Assembly: GCA_946886065.1 (NCBI GenBank)
Contig: CAMPHU010000059.1
Location: forward strand, 1-22,410
Direction of reading: 5' to 3'
DNA: 22,410 nt
DNA from: an uncultured Massilia sp.
GTDB lineage: Bacteria > Pseudomonadota > Gammaproteobacteria > Burkholderiales > Burkholderiaceae
Shown: one piece after another, positions 8,289-15,807 of the stretch
Layout: every line of letters begins with the position of its first letter
Position numbering within the stretch: position 1 is the first letter of the stretch
Program-made: the position numbers and the translations under genes
Notes under the pieces: generated by a model
Told to the model about the DNA's origin: nothing
What the model saw: the letters and a program-made list of their open reading frames with translations, nothing else
Database searches by the model: none

Positions 8289-8729
8289 ATGGCCCAAGCA
8301 TCTGCTCTCGAAACTCTCATTGATTTGGCCCAGCGCGAATCCGACGCTGCCGCCAAGCGCCTTGGCGTCGCCCTGAAGGCGGTCGAGGAGGCCGAGCAGA
8401 AGCTGGAGATGCTGGTCGGCTACCGTGACGAATACGCGCGCAAGCTGGATGCGGCCCAGGTGGCCGGCATCACGCCCTTCGCGTACCACAACTTCGTTGC
8501 CTTCATCGGCAAGCTGGACAACGCGCTCAATGGCCAGCGCGAAGTCATCAAGCACGCGCAGTACAAGGCCAGTGTGGAAAAGACGGCATGGCAGGAAAGC
8601 GAACGCAAGCGCCTGTCCTACCGTACCCTGAGCGAACGCGCCGCGCTTGATGCCTTGCAGATCGAGAACAAGCGCGACCAGAAACTGATGGACGACCACG
8701 CGGCCCGTGGCGCCTTCTACAAACGCTGA
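8289..8729 (+). CDS. fliJ: Flagellar export chaperone-escort protein FliJ
   Basis: This 146-residue, almost entirely helical protein matches FliJ, the gamma-subunit-like stalk of the export ATPase that also escorts empty chaperones to FlhA. The sequence is a long charged coiled coil without proline-rich breaks. It includes LIDLAQRESDAAAKRLGVAL and KAVEEAEQKLEMLVGYRDEY near the N-terminus, and a C-terminal stretch with KTAWQESERKRLSYRTLSE. It begins 37 bp after fliI, the widest gap in this operon. The start has no obvious ribosome site. TATACT at 8273-8278 could be an internal -10 element, but no -35 box matches. Confidence 0.9.
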   Translation: MAQASALETLIDLAQRESDAAAKRLGVALKAVEEAEQKLEMLVGYRDEYARKLDAAQVAGITPFAYHNFVAFIGKLDNALNGQREVIKHAQYKASVEKTAWQESERKRLSYRTLSERAALDALQIENKRDQKLMDDHAARGAFYKR

Positions 8730-8736
8730 ACCTATC

Positions 8737-9993
8737 ATGACGATGCAGACCACCTCCCTCCCGTTCCAGGTTGCCGGCGCCAACGCCCTGTCCCAGCGCG
8801 CCAATGCCTTGCCGGGCGCGGCCGCCGACGGCGGCAAGGCCTTCGGCGACACCTTGTCGCGCGAGATCGCGCAGCGCCAGGCAATGCCGCAGCAGCCGAT
8901 GGCTCCCGCACCGGCCGCCCAGCCGAACAAGCCGGCCGCCGCCAAGCCGAACGCCGGCGACAAGCCGGCGCAGGCGCAGCGCAGCGCGAACCGCGAGCCG
9001 GCCAAGGCGGCGCCCAAGGACGAGGCGCCGGCGGCCGGGAGCGCGAAAGCCGATGCGGCCGAAGGCAGCGAAGACGGCAAGGACGCGGCAGCGGCCAGCG
9101 CCGCCGCCGAGGCGGCCACGGCGCCCGTGACCGACATGCTGGCCTTCATGGCCAGCCTGGCCCAGCCGGCCGCAGCCCAGCCGGTGGCGGCCGAGGCCGC
9201 GCCGGCCGACGCGCTGCAGTCGGCCTTCCAGCAGATCGAGGCCGGCCAGGATGGCCTGGCGACCGGCCTGCCGCTCGAGGCTGACGCCCAGGCGCAGGAC
9301 GCCGCATCGGCCGGCCTCGCTCCGGCCACCGGCATCGAGCGCGCTCCTGTCGAGCTGCCGGCCGGCCAGGACGCGTCCGCCATGCCGCAGGCCAAGGCGG
9401 ATGCCGGCCAGTTCCAGGCCCAGCTGCGCGAAGCGAGCCAGCAGCAGGCGGCTGCCGAAGCGCCGGCCCCGGGCGTCACCCAGCTGCAGGCCCAGGCCGC
9501 CAAGCTGGAAGCGCTGCAGCCGGCCGCCGTGCCGGGCGACCGCATCCCGGCCCGCATGGGCAGCCAGGGCTGGGACAATCAAATCAGCCAGCGCATCGTC
9601 TACATGGTCGGCAAGGAGCAAGCCGCCACCCTGACCCTGAACCCGCCGGATCTCGGCCCGGTGCAGGTGGTGCTGAACGTGAGTAACGACCAGGCCAGCG
9701 TGCAGTTCTCGTCGAACCAGCCGGAAGTGCGCCAGGCCCTGGAAAACGCCATTCCGCGCCTGCGCGAAATGATGAGCGAGAGCGGTATCGCACTGGGTAA
9801 CGCGACGGTGGATGCGGGCACGCCGGACCAGCGCCAGGCGTCGCAGGATGGGGAACGGCGTGGCAATGGCGGGGCTTCTGGCCTGAATGGCACTGGCCGC
9901 GATGCGGGCGGTAGCGGCAACGCGAGCGAGAGCGCGCCGCGCGCTCGCACCGCGGCGGTGGGCGACCGCGGCATGGTCGATACCTTCGCGTAA
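8737..9993 (+). CDS. fliK: Flagellar hook-length control protein FliK
   Basis: This 418-residue exported ruler protein measures hook length and switches the export gate to filament substrates. The first 270 residues are low-complexity, rich in Ala, Pro, Gln and Glu, as expected for a stretched ruler. The C-terminal switch domain (Flg_hook type, about 275-370) is well conserved: QRIVYMVGKEQAATLTLNPP, then DLGPVQVVLNVSNDQASVQF and PRLREMMSESGIALGNATVD. A Gly/Asn/Arg-rich tail follows. ATG 8737 is chosen because it follows the fliJ stop by seven bases; ATG 8743 is also possible, and the GTG further upstream would overlap fliJ. It is the last gene before a strong terminator. Confidence 0.93.
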   Translation: MTMQTTSLPFQVAGANALSQRANALPGAAADGGKAFGDTLSREIAQRQAMPQQPMAPAPAAQPNKPAAAKPNAGDKPAQAQRSANREPAKAAPKDEAPAAGSAKADAAEGSEDGKDAAAASAAAEAATAPVTDMLAFMASLAQPAAAQPVAAEAAPADALQSAFQQIEAGQDGLATGLPLEADAQAQDAASAGLAPATGIERAPVELPAGQDASAMPQAKADAGQFQAQLREASQQQAAAEAPAPGVTQLQAQAAKLEALQPAAVPGDRIPARMGSQGWDNQISQRIVYMVGKEQAATLTLNPPDLGPVQVVLNVSNDQASVQFSSNQPEVRQALENAIPRLREMMSESGIALGNATVDAGTPDQRQASQDGERRGNGGASGLNGTGRDAGGSGNASESAPRARTAAVGDRGMVDTFA

Positions 9994-10013
9994 CAGTATT
10001 CGTTCCCCTCGAG

Positions 10014-10048
10014 ACCGTCTCCCCGGCCTTCGCCGGGGAGACGGTTTT
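10014..10048 (+). terminator. Strong intrinsic terminator after fliK
   Basis: A 14-bp perfect stem (ACCGTCTCCCCGGC / GCCGGGGAGACGGT) closes a CTTC loop and runs into TTTT, 20 bases after the fliK stop codon. It marks the end of the fliFGHIJK transcription unit, so fliLMNOPQR needs its own promoter in 10049-10227. Confidence 0.9.
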
Positions 10049-10218
10049 GGAGGTAGCGAAGAAGGCATGGGAAGCGTAGACGCGGTTTTTTTCTATTCCG
10101 TCATCACGCCCACGCAACAATCGCAGGGAAAGCCACCCCTTCCCCCCTCTTTTCGAGGCTTGCCCAGACGCATCTATCCGCGACAATGCCATAATGACGG
10201 TCACAACCAACAGGCAGC

Positions 10219-10230
10219 AGGAACATCTTG
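10219..10230 (+). promoter_or_regulatory. Ribosome binding site deciding a TTG start for fliL
   Basis: AGGAA at 10219-10223 is followed after four bases by TTG (10228-10230). No ATG or GTG lies in frame before residue 30, which is already inside the membrane segment, so TTG is the only start that gives a complete FliL. Confidence 0.7.
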
Positions 10231-10767
10231 AAAGCGAATCCGAAAACGAAGGCCGATCCGAAGGCGGATGCGGCAGCAGCGGCGCCCACTGGCTCGAAGA
10301 AGAAGCTGGTCGTCATGATCGCCGCGGCGGTCCTGGTGCTCGGCGCGGGCGTGGGCGGGGGCTGGTATGTCAGCCAGTCCGGCGCGCACGCCGAGGAAGC
10401 CCCGGCCAAGGAAAGCAAGAAGGGCAAGAAGAAAAGCCATGACGAAGACGTCAAGGCCGAGTACGTCCCGGTCGAGGCCTTCACGGTGAACCTGCAGCCG
10501 GAAAACGGCGAACAGTATTTGCAGGTACAGTTCACCTTGCAGGTCGCCGGTCCAGAACAGGTTCAATTGGTGAAGGACAACATGGCCATGGTGCGCAACC
10601 GCGTGCTGTTGCTCTTGTCCAGCAAGAAGGCGTCCGAGATCAGCAGCGTCGAGGGCAAGCAGCAGCTCGCGGCCGAGATCCTGGAAGCGGTCAAGCAGCC
10701 TTTCGAGAAAGATGGCGACGAGCAGGACGTGACCGACGTATTGTTTACATCGTTTATCATCCAGTAA
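10228..10767 (+). CDS. fliL: Flagellar basal body-associated protein FliL
   Basis: This 179-residue single-pass inner-membrane protein surrounds and supports the stator units. A Lys/Ala-rich cytoplasmic N-terminus is followed by one membrane segment at about 27-48 (VVMIAAAVLVLGAG core), a Lys/Glu-rich linker at 57-75, and the periplasmic FliL domain with VPVEAFTVNLQPENGEQYLQ and a C-terminus ending in DVLFTSFIIQ, typical of the family. The start codon is TTG. It is the first gene of the second run, downstream of the fliK terminator. The preceding 180 bp contain CCATAATG (10189-10196), a possible -10 region that also occurs before fliF. Confidence 0.92.
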   Translation: MKANPKTKADPKADAAAAAPTGSKKKLVVMIAAAVLVLGAGVGGGWYVSQSGAHAEEAPAKESKKGKKKSHDEDVKAEYVPVEAFTVNLQPENGEQYLQVQFTLQVAGPEQVQLVKDNMAMVRNRVLLLLSSKKASEISSVEGKQQLAAEILEAVKQPFEKDGDEQDVTDVLFTSFIIQ

Positions 10768-10776
10768 AGAAGCACC

Positions 10777-11760
10777 ATGGCCGATAATTTCCTCTCACAG
10801 GAAGAAGTCGATGCCCTCCTAAAAGGGGTCAACGGCGATCAGGACGACATTGCGACGCCTGAAGACACCTCGGGGGTACGCACATATAACCTGGCAACGC
10901 AGGAGCGGATCGTCCGCGGCCGCATGCCGACGCTCGAGATCATCAACGAGCGTTTCGCCAGGTATCTGCGGGTCGGCCTGTTCAACTTCCTGCGCCGCAG
11001 CGCCGAAGTCTCGGTGGGCTCGGTGCGGGTGTCGAAGTACAGCGAATTCATCCGCAACCTGGTGGTCCCCACCAACCTGAACCTGATCCACATGAAGCCC
11101 CTGCGCGGCACCGCGCTGATGGTCTTCGATCCGGGCCTGGTGTTCCTGCTGGTGGACAACCTGTTCGGCGGCGACGGCCGCTTCCACACCCGCGTGGAAG
11201 GCCGCGACTTTACCCAGACCGAGCAGCGCATCATCATGCGCATCCTCGACATCGTATTCGAGGCCTATGCCAAGTCGTGGGAACCGGTGTACCCGATCGA
11301 GTTCGAGTACATCCGTTCCGAGATGAATACCCAGTTCGCCAACATCGCGACCCCGAACGAGGTCGTGGTGTCCTGCACCTTCACGGTGGAGCTGGGCTCG
11401 GTGTCGGGCCAGATCCACTTCTGCATGCCCTACTCGATGATCGAGCCGATCCGCGATGCGCTGACCTCGAGCATCCAGGGCGAGGCCCTGGAAGTCGACA
11501 AGCGCTGGGTGCGCCTGATGACCCAGCAGATCCAGGTGGCCGAGGTCGAACTGGTGGCGGTGCTGGGCCACGGCAAGGCGAACTTCGACGAGATCCTCAA
11601 CATGAAGGTCGGCGACGTCATTCCCCTCAGCGTGCCGCCAACCCTGCAGGCCACGGTGGACGGCGTTCCCGTGATGGATTGCAGCTACGGCGTGCACAAC
11701 GGTCAATATGCGCTGAAGGTCGAGAAATTGCTCGCCAACAGCGATACATTCAGCAAATAG
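10777..11760 (+). CDS. fliM: Flagellar motor switch protein FliM
   Basis: This 327-residue C-ring protein receives phosphorylated CheY and passes the switching signal to FliG. The N-terminal CheY-binding peptide LSQEEVDALLKGV (6-18) is intact. A CheC-like middle domain follows, with PTLEIINERFARYLRVGLFN and a GGDGR segment. The C-terminal SpoA domain includes LGHGKANFDEILNMKVGDVI. Length is close to the enteric protein. The gene follows fliL by nine bases, with an A/G-rich site (AAAGAAG) before the ATG. It is in the middle of the C-ring portion of the operon. Confidence 0.97.
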   Translation: MADNFLSQEEVDALLKGVNGDQDDIATPEDTSGVRTYNLATQERIVRGRMPTLEIINERFARYLRVGLFNFLRRSAEVSVGSVRVSKYSEFIRNLVVPTNLNLIHMKPLRGTALMVFDPGLVFLLVDNLFGGDGRFHTRVEGRDFTQTEQRIIMRILDIVFEAYAKSWEPVYPIEFEYIRSEMNTQFANIATPNEVVVSCTFTVELGSVSGQIHFCMPYSMIEPIRDALTSSIQGEALEVDKRWVRLMTQQIQVAEVELVAVLGHGKANFDEILNMKVGDVIPLSVPPTLQATVDGVPVMDCSYGVHNGQYALKVEKLLANSDTFSK

Positions 11761-11793
11761 CAGCAAGTAACGTAAGCAACACAGGAGAGCATC

Positions 11794-12231
11794 ATGTCTG
11801 ACACCCAGGACGATCAGAGCAGCCTCGACGACGATTGGGGCGCGGCGATTGCCGAGCAGGCGGCGGCCGAAGCGGCGGCGCTCGAGCGCCAGCAGCAGTC
11901 GGCGGCAGCCGCCCCTGCGGCGGCCGTGTTCCAGGATTTCTCGAACAAGGGCGCGCGCAACGAGACCCCGAACGACATCGATTTCATCCTCGACATCCCG
12001 GTCCAGCTGACGGTGGAACTGGGCCGCACCAAGATCGCCATCAAGAACCTGCTGCAGCTGGCGCAGGGCTCGGTGGTCGAGCTGGACGGCCTGGCCGGCG
12101 AGCCGATGGACGTGCTGGTCAACGGCTGCCTGATCGCGCAGGGCGAGGTCGTGGTCGTGAACGACAAGTTCGGTATCCGGCTCACTGATATCATCACGCC
12201 ATCTGAACGGATCCGAAAACTGAATAAATGA
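11794..12231 (+). CDS. fliN: Flagellar motor switch protein FliN
   Basis: This 145-residue protein forms the base of the C-ring and docks FliH-FliI complexes. An acidic and Ala-rich N-terminal extension (about 1-60) precedes the SpoA domain (about 65-140) with DIDFILDIPVQLTVELGRTK, LAQGSVVELDGLAGEPMDVL and VNDKFGIRLTDIITP. A good ribosome site (AGGAGAG) lies five bases before the ATG. The last codons overlap fliO by four bases (ATGA). A terminator-like hairpin begins 28 bases after its stop codon, inside fliO. Confidence 0.95.
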   Translation: MSDTQDDQSSLDDDWGAAIAEQAAAEAAALERQQQSAAAAPAAAVFQDFSNKGARNETPNDIDFILDIPVQLTVELGRTKIAIKNLLQLAQGSVVELDGLAGEPMDVLVNGCLIAQGEVVVVNDKFGIRLTDIITPSERIRKLNK

Positions 12232-13064
12232 CCAAGCGCAACGTCGCGGTAACCGATATCGTAGGGTTGGCAGCGTCGCTGCCGACCCTACGCGTTTTTG
12301 CGGCGGCGCTGCTGCTCGCGCCGCTCGCCGCCTGCGCCGCCCCGCTGCCGGCCCAACCCGCCGAAGAAGCCGCCGAACAAGCCGCGCCGGCGGTCCAGCA
12401 AACCGCGCCTGCGGCGGCGGCGCCCGCACCTGAAGCTGCCCCTGCTGCCGCAGCGGCGCCAGCCGCCCAGGAACCGGCCACCACGCCGCGCCGTCCCGGC
12501 GAAACCACTACCGGCCGGCCGCCCGCACCGGCCCGTCCGGCGCCGTCGGTCACCGCAGCCAACACCGCGAACACCGCGCCGGTCCCGGCCCCGCTGCCGG
12601 CCGGCCAGGCGCCCGCGCCTGCCGCACAAGCCCCGGTGCTCGCGCCTGCCCCGGCTCCGGCCGAGCAGACGCCGCGCGCCGCCCTCCCGTCCTCAACCGC
12701 CAGTCCCGCAGCCGGCAGCCTGATGCAAACCATCGCGGCCCTGGCCCTGGTGCTGGCCGTGCTGGCCGGCCTGGCCTGGTTCCTGAAGCGCTTCGCGCCC
12801 AAGATGATGGGCGGCGGCAACGCCAACCTGCGCCTGGTGGGCGCGCTCAACCTGGGTGCGCGCGAGCGCATCGTGGTGGTCGAGGTCGGCAACCAGTGGA
12901 TCGTGGTCGGCGCTTCGCCCGGCCGCATCAATGCGCTGGCCACCATGCCGCGCCAGGAGGGCGGGGAAGGCTCGGCCACCCTGGCCAGCGCGGCGGCTCC
13001 TGTGTCCGCCGGCAGCTTCTCGGACTGGCTCAAGAATACGATCGACAAACGCAATGCGAAATAA
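12228..13064 (+). CDS. fliO: Flagellar biosynthetic protein FliO, N-terminally extended
   Basis: FliO is the assembly factor that stabilises FliP during export-gate construction. At 278 residues this protein is much longer than the enteric one (about 125). Its order is: a 22-residue n-region; a hydrophobic stretch [16 protein letters not shown] (21-36) that reads as a signal peptide with a lipobox-like LAAC (Cys36); about 125 residues of Ala/Pro-rich low-complexity sequence; a membrane segment at about 166-186 starting [20 protein letters not shown]; and the cytoplasmic FliO domain ([20 protein letters not shown] and on). Only ATG 12228, overlapping the fliN stop, precedes the signal-like segment. 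Residues 11-22 are encoded by a palindrome with the form of a terminator. Its stop overlaps fliP by 11 bp. Confidence 0.85.
   Translation: MTKRNVAVTDIVGLAASLPTLRVFAAALLLAPLAACAAPLPAQPAEEAAEQAAPAVQQTAPAAAAPAPEAAPAAAAAPAAQEPATTPRRPGETTTGRPPAPARPAPSVTAANTANTAPVPAPLPAGQAPAPAAQAPVLAPAPAPAEQTPRAALPSSTASPAAGSLMQTIAALALVLAVLAGLAWFLKRFAPKMMGGGNANLRLVGALNLGARERIVVVEVGNQWIVVGASPGRINALATMPRQEGGEGSATLASAAAPVSAGSFSDWLKNTIDKRNAK
12260..12299 (+). terminator. Terminator-like hairpin inside the start of fliO
   Basis: CGTAGGGTTGGCAGC (12260-12274) pairs with GCTGCCGACCCTACG (12278-12292) over 15 positions, with one G-U wobble and a three-base GTC loop. CG and five T follow (12295-12299). It has the form of an intrinsic terminator but lies 28 bases inside the fliN/fliO junction and is translated as part of fliO. 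It may attenuate transcription into fliOPQR, or be an inserted palindromic repeat; both are inferences. Confidence 0.65.
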
Positions 13065-13794
13065 GAAAGCATGGCTGGTCCTGGGCCTGGCGCTGCTGCC
13101 CCTGCTGGCAGCCGCCCAGCCCGGCATCCCGGCCTTCAACACCAGCCCGGCCCCGGGCGGCGGCACCCAGTACTCGCTGCCGGTGCAGACCCTGCTGCTG
13201 CTCACCTCCCTCACCTTCCTGCCGGCCGCATTGCTGATGATGACCAGCTTCACCCGCATCATCATCGTGCTGTCCCTGCTGCGCCAGGCGCTCGGCACCC
13301 AGACCGCGCCGCCGAACCAGGTGATGGTGGGCCTGGCCCTGTTCCTGACCCTGTTCGTGATGGGGCCGACGTTCGATCGCATCTATACCGAGGCCTATGT
13401 GCCGCTGCAGGAGAACCGGATCCAGATGACCGACGCCATGAACCGCGGGGTGGTGCCGCTCAAGGAATTCATGGTCAAGCAGACCCGCCAGTCGGACCTG
13501 GCGCTGTTCGTCAAGATCTCGCGCTCGCCGGCCCTGCAGGGACCGGAGGACATTCCGCTGCGCGTCCTGATCCCGGCCTTCGTGACCAGCGAGCTGAAGA
13601 CGGCCTTCCAGATCGGCTTCGCCATCTTCATCCCCTTCCTGATCATCGACATGGTGGTGGCGTCCGTCCTGATGTCGATGGGTATGATGATGATGTCGCC
13701 GGCCGTGATCGCGCTGCCGTTCAAGCTGATGCTGTTCGTGCTGGTCGACGGCTGGCAACTCCTGCTGGGCTCGCTGTCCCAGAGCTTCTACTGA
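13054..13794 (+). CDS. fliP: Flagellar export gate protein FliP
   Basis: This 246-residue core subunit of the export gate assembles as a pentamer with FliQ and FliR. A cleavable signal peptide ([20 protein letters not shown]) is followed by conserved membrane regions: [20 protein letters not shown], the FliP signature around [32 protein letters not shown] and a Met-rich loop [10 protein letters not shown], which forms the gasket in known structures. The ATG at 13054 overlaps the fliO stop by 11 bp. A longer open frame begins 198 bases upstream inside fliO but has no FliP-like sequence, and the chosen start gives family length. Confidence 0.96.
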   Translation: MRNKKAWLVLGLALLPLLAAAQPGIPAFNTSPAPGGGTQYSLPVQTLLLLTSLTFLPAALLMMTSFTRIIIVLSLLRQALGTQTAPPNQVMVGLALFLTLFVMGPTFDRIYTEAYVPLQENRIQMTDAMNRGVVPLKEFMVKQTRQSDLALFVKISRSPALQGPEDIPLRVLIPAFVTSELKTAFQIGFAIFIPFLIIDMVVASVLMSMGMMMMSPAVIALPFKLMLFVLVDGWQLLLGSLSQSFY

Positions 13795-13804
13795 GGTACC
13801 AGGC

Positions 13805-14074
13805 ATGACTCCCGAAAGCGTGATGACCATGGGCCGCACGGCCATGGAGGTAACCCTGATGGTATCGGCGCCGCTGCTGCTGGTGGCGCTGATCATCGGC
13901 CTGATCGTCAGCATCTTCCAGGCCGCCACCCAGATCAACGAGGCGACCCTGTCCTTCATTCCCAAGCTGGTCGGCATCTTCGTCGCCCTGGTGGTGGCGG
14001 GGCCGTGGATGCTGTCGGTGATGCTCGACTACATGCGCCAGGTGTTCACCGGCATTCCCGGCCTGATCGGATAA
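13805..14074 (+). CDS. fliQ: Flagellar export gate protein FliQ
   Basis: This 89-residue protein has two membrane helices (about 17-38 and 52-74) and the conserved centre IVSIFQAATQINEATLSFIP. It is a gate subunit that packs around the FliP-FliR core. Length is exactly that of the family. It follows fliP by ten bases, with AGG-containing sequence just before the ATG, and precedes fliR by four bases. Confidence 0.96.
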   Translation: MTPESVMTMGRTAMEVTLMVSAPLLLVALIIGLIVSIFQAATQINEATLSFIPKLVGIFVALVVAGPWMLSVMLDYMRQVFTGIPGLIG

Positions 14075-14078
14075 ACGC

Positions 14079-14912
14079 GTGCTGGCGCTGACGTCGGCGG
14101 AGATCAACGCCTGGATCGCGGGGCTGATATGGCCGCTGACGCGCATCCTGGGACTGGTCGCCTCCGCGCCGCTGTTCGGCAATGCCGGCGTGCCGGTGTC
14201 GATCAAGGTTTCGCTGGGCGTGCTGCTGGCGGCCGTGATCGCGCCCACCGTGCCGGCCGTCCCGGCGATGGACCCAAGCTCGTGGGCGGGCCTCCTGATC
14301 CTGGTGAAGGAACTCCTGATCGGCGTGGCGATGGGCTTCGCGATGCGCATCGTGTTCGCCGCCATCGAGTACGCCGGCGAGGTCGCCAGCATGACCATGG
14401 GCCTGGGCTTCGCCATTTCCTTCGATCCCAACACGCACGGCCGTTCGGCGGCGGTGGCCCAGTTCATGACCCTGGTGGCGACCATGGCCTTCCTGGCCGT
14501 CAACGCGCATCTGGTCCTGCTGGCGGCCCTGGCCGAGAGCTTCGTCACCCTGCCGATCTCCAGCACCCCCTTCTCCGGCAACGCGCCGCTGGAACTGGTG
14601 CGCTGGGGTGCGCGCATCTTCTCGGCGGGGCTGCAGCTGTCGCTGCCGATCGTGGCCGCGCTCCTGATCACCAACGTCGCCCTGGGCATCCTGACGCGCG
14701 CCGCGCCCCAGCTGAACCTGTTCGGCATCGGCTTTCCCATCACCCTGGGCGTGGGCTTCCTGACCCTGAGCCTGGCCATGCCCTACCTGGGCACGCCCAT
14801 CCTCAACCTGTTCAACCAGGGCATCGAGGCGGGACGCGCGATCCCGCGCGCGGGGGCGACCCGGACACCGGCCCCTGCGGCCGCGAATCCGGCGCGGCCG
14901 GCGCCAGGCTAA
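14079..14912 (+). CDS. fliR: Flagellar export gate protein FliR
   Basis: This 277-residue membrane protein is the single-copy gate subunit. The sequence begins with a GTG codon four bases after the fliQ stop; no ATG in a suitable place would keep the first helix. Conserved elements are LTRILGLVASAPLFGNAGVP, VKELLIGVAMGFAMRIVFAA, the segment around MTMGLGFAISFDPN, and the C-terminal LNLFGIGFPITLGVGFLTLS. An Ala/Pro/Arg-rich tail of about 20 residues extends beyond the usual end. It is the last gene of the fliL-fliR run. No T-run terminator follows; a small inverted repeat TGACAG-GAT-CTGTCA lies at 14928-14942. Confidence 0.94.
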   Translation: MLALTSAEINAWIAGLIWPLTRILGLVASAPLFGNAGVPVSIKVSLGVLLAAVIAPTVPAVPAMDPSSWAGLLILVKELLIGVAMGFAMRIVFAAIEYAGEVASMTMGLGFAISFDPNTHGRSAAVAQFMTLVATMAFLAVNAHLVLLAALAESFVTLPISSTPFSGNAPLELVRWGARIFSAGLQLSLPIVAALLITNVALGILTRAAPQLNLFGIGFPITLGVGFLTLSLAMPYLGTPILNLFNQGIEAGRAIPRAGATRTPAPAAANPARPAPG

Positions 14913-14991
14913 GCGCCGCAACGCTCCTGACAGGATCTGTCACTGCCGTCCCTTAACATTGCCTTCTCATCAATCTTGCACGGAGAAGGCA

Positions 14992-15420
14992 ATGCAGCCC
15001 GCTCATCATCCCGTTTTGGCCGCACAGCCCGGCATTCGCTTCGACACTTCGGACGAGACCTTGTACCCGCGGGGCTTGGTGGCCCGCACCTGCGTCAAGC
15101 GCTGGATGTTCTGGGCTTGCCAGCATTTCTCGCCGGCGATCTCGGTACTTGTGTGGGAACAGGTCGGCAAGCGGACGATCGAAGGCGGCGTCCCGGACCC
15201 GCGCGCGCTCGCCTGCGGCACGGCCGACCTGGCGCAGGCCGCCGCCGTGCTCGACCGCCACCTGTCCACGCGCGAATGGCTGGTTGGCGCTCAGGCGACC
15301 TTGGCCGAGTATGCCGTGGGGGCGCCGCTCATGACGATGGAGCAGGCAGGCTTGCCGCTGGAGGGTTATCCGCATCTGCTTGCTTGGTTTGCCCGTGTCA
15401 AGGAGCTGCCGGCATGGTGA
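14992..15420 (+). pseudogene. Truncated glutathione S-transferase (C-terminal domain only)
   Basis: The 142-residue reading frame matches the C-terminal helical domain of a bacterial glutathione S-transferase: LYPRGLVARTCVKRWMFWAC, a mid segment with VLDRHLSTREWLVGAQATLA, then EYAVGAPLMTMEQAGLPLEG and a terminal YPHLLAWFARVKELPAW. The N-terminal thioredoxin-like domain that binds glutathione (normally about 75-80 residues) is absent, and only 79 bp separate this gene from fliR, so it is not nearby in another frame. The ATG at 14992 has a good GGAG site eight bases before it, so a short protein could still be made. It is most likely a remnant left by deletion; a functional single-domain protein is less likely. 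Confidence 0.65.
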
Positions 15421-15807
15421 GCCGCCCTGCTCGCGCTTGGCTTGGGGCCGGACCGGACAACGCTTGCGATCGTGGCAACAGAGGGGATACACTCATTCGT
15501 TCCCGAAATCTACAAGCGGCCAGAAAGGGATAACCCGGTCTCCCAGAAAATGTCGTCGATGGGCCTCAATGAACAGCAGATGTTGTTGCGCGATGCGCTC
15601 GATGAAACGACCTTCTTGTCTGCGTCGATGGACGAATGGAGGCTGACGCATACGCCGGTTCCATCACCACAGTGGCGGTGCGAGCCATGCTTGAACTGGC
15701 AATCGGTGACGGCACTTCAGTCACTGTCTGCGCCTTGCCGCCGCGCCGTCCACTTACCTGTCGGCGGAACCATCATCAGTGCTATAGTGCTATCTCCATC
15801 GGAAAAC
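15421..15807. other. Stretch without a confident gene; possible decayed coding sequence
   Basis: About 390 bp between the truncated transferase and the next gene. A frame from ATG 15550 reads MSSMGLNEQQMLLRDALDET and continues in normal-looking protein to about 15640, then becomes Trp/Cys/Pro-rich. From about 15636 the neighbouring frame reads protein-like text (SITTVAVRAMLELAIGDGTS) to about 15735. This pattern would fit one gene broken by a frameshift, but the family is not recognised. TATAGT at 15784-15789 could be a -10 element for the next gene. Confidence 0.3.

Noticed and set aside
10819..12429. 536-codon open frame opposite fliM, fliN and fliO
   Set aside because: Antisense shadow; composition is not protein-like and the sense genes are complete.
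12856..13053. 66-codon N-terminal extension of fliP inside fliO
   Set aside because: No family similarity, and it would bury the FliP signal peptide; ATG 13054 gives the normal length.
12723..13064. Internal ATG giving a FliO of enteric size
   Set aside because: No ribosome site before it, and the upstream frame stays open and carries a signal-like segment; kept only as a remote possibility.
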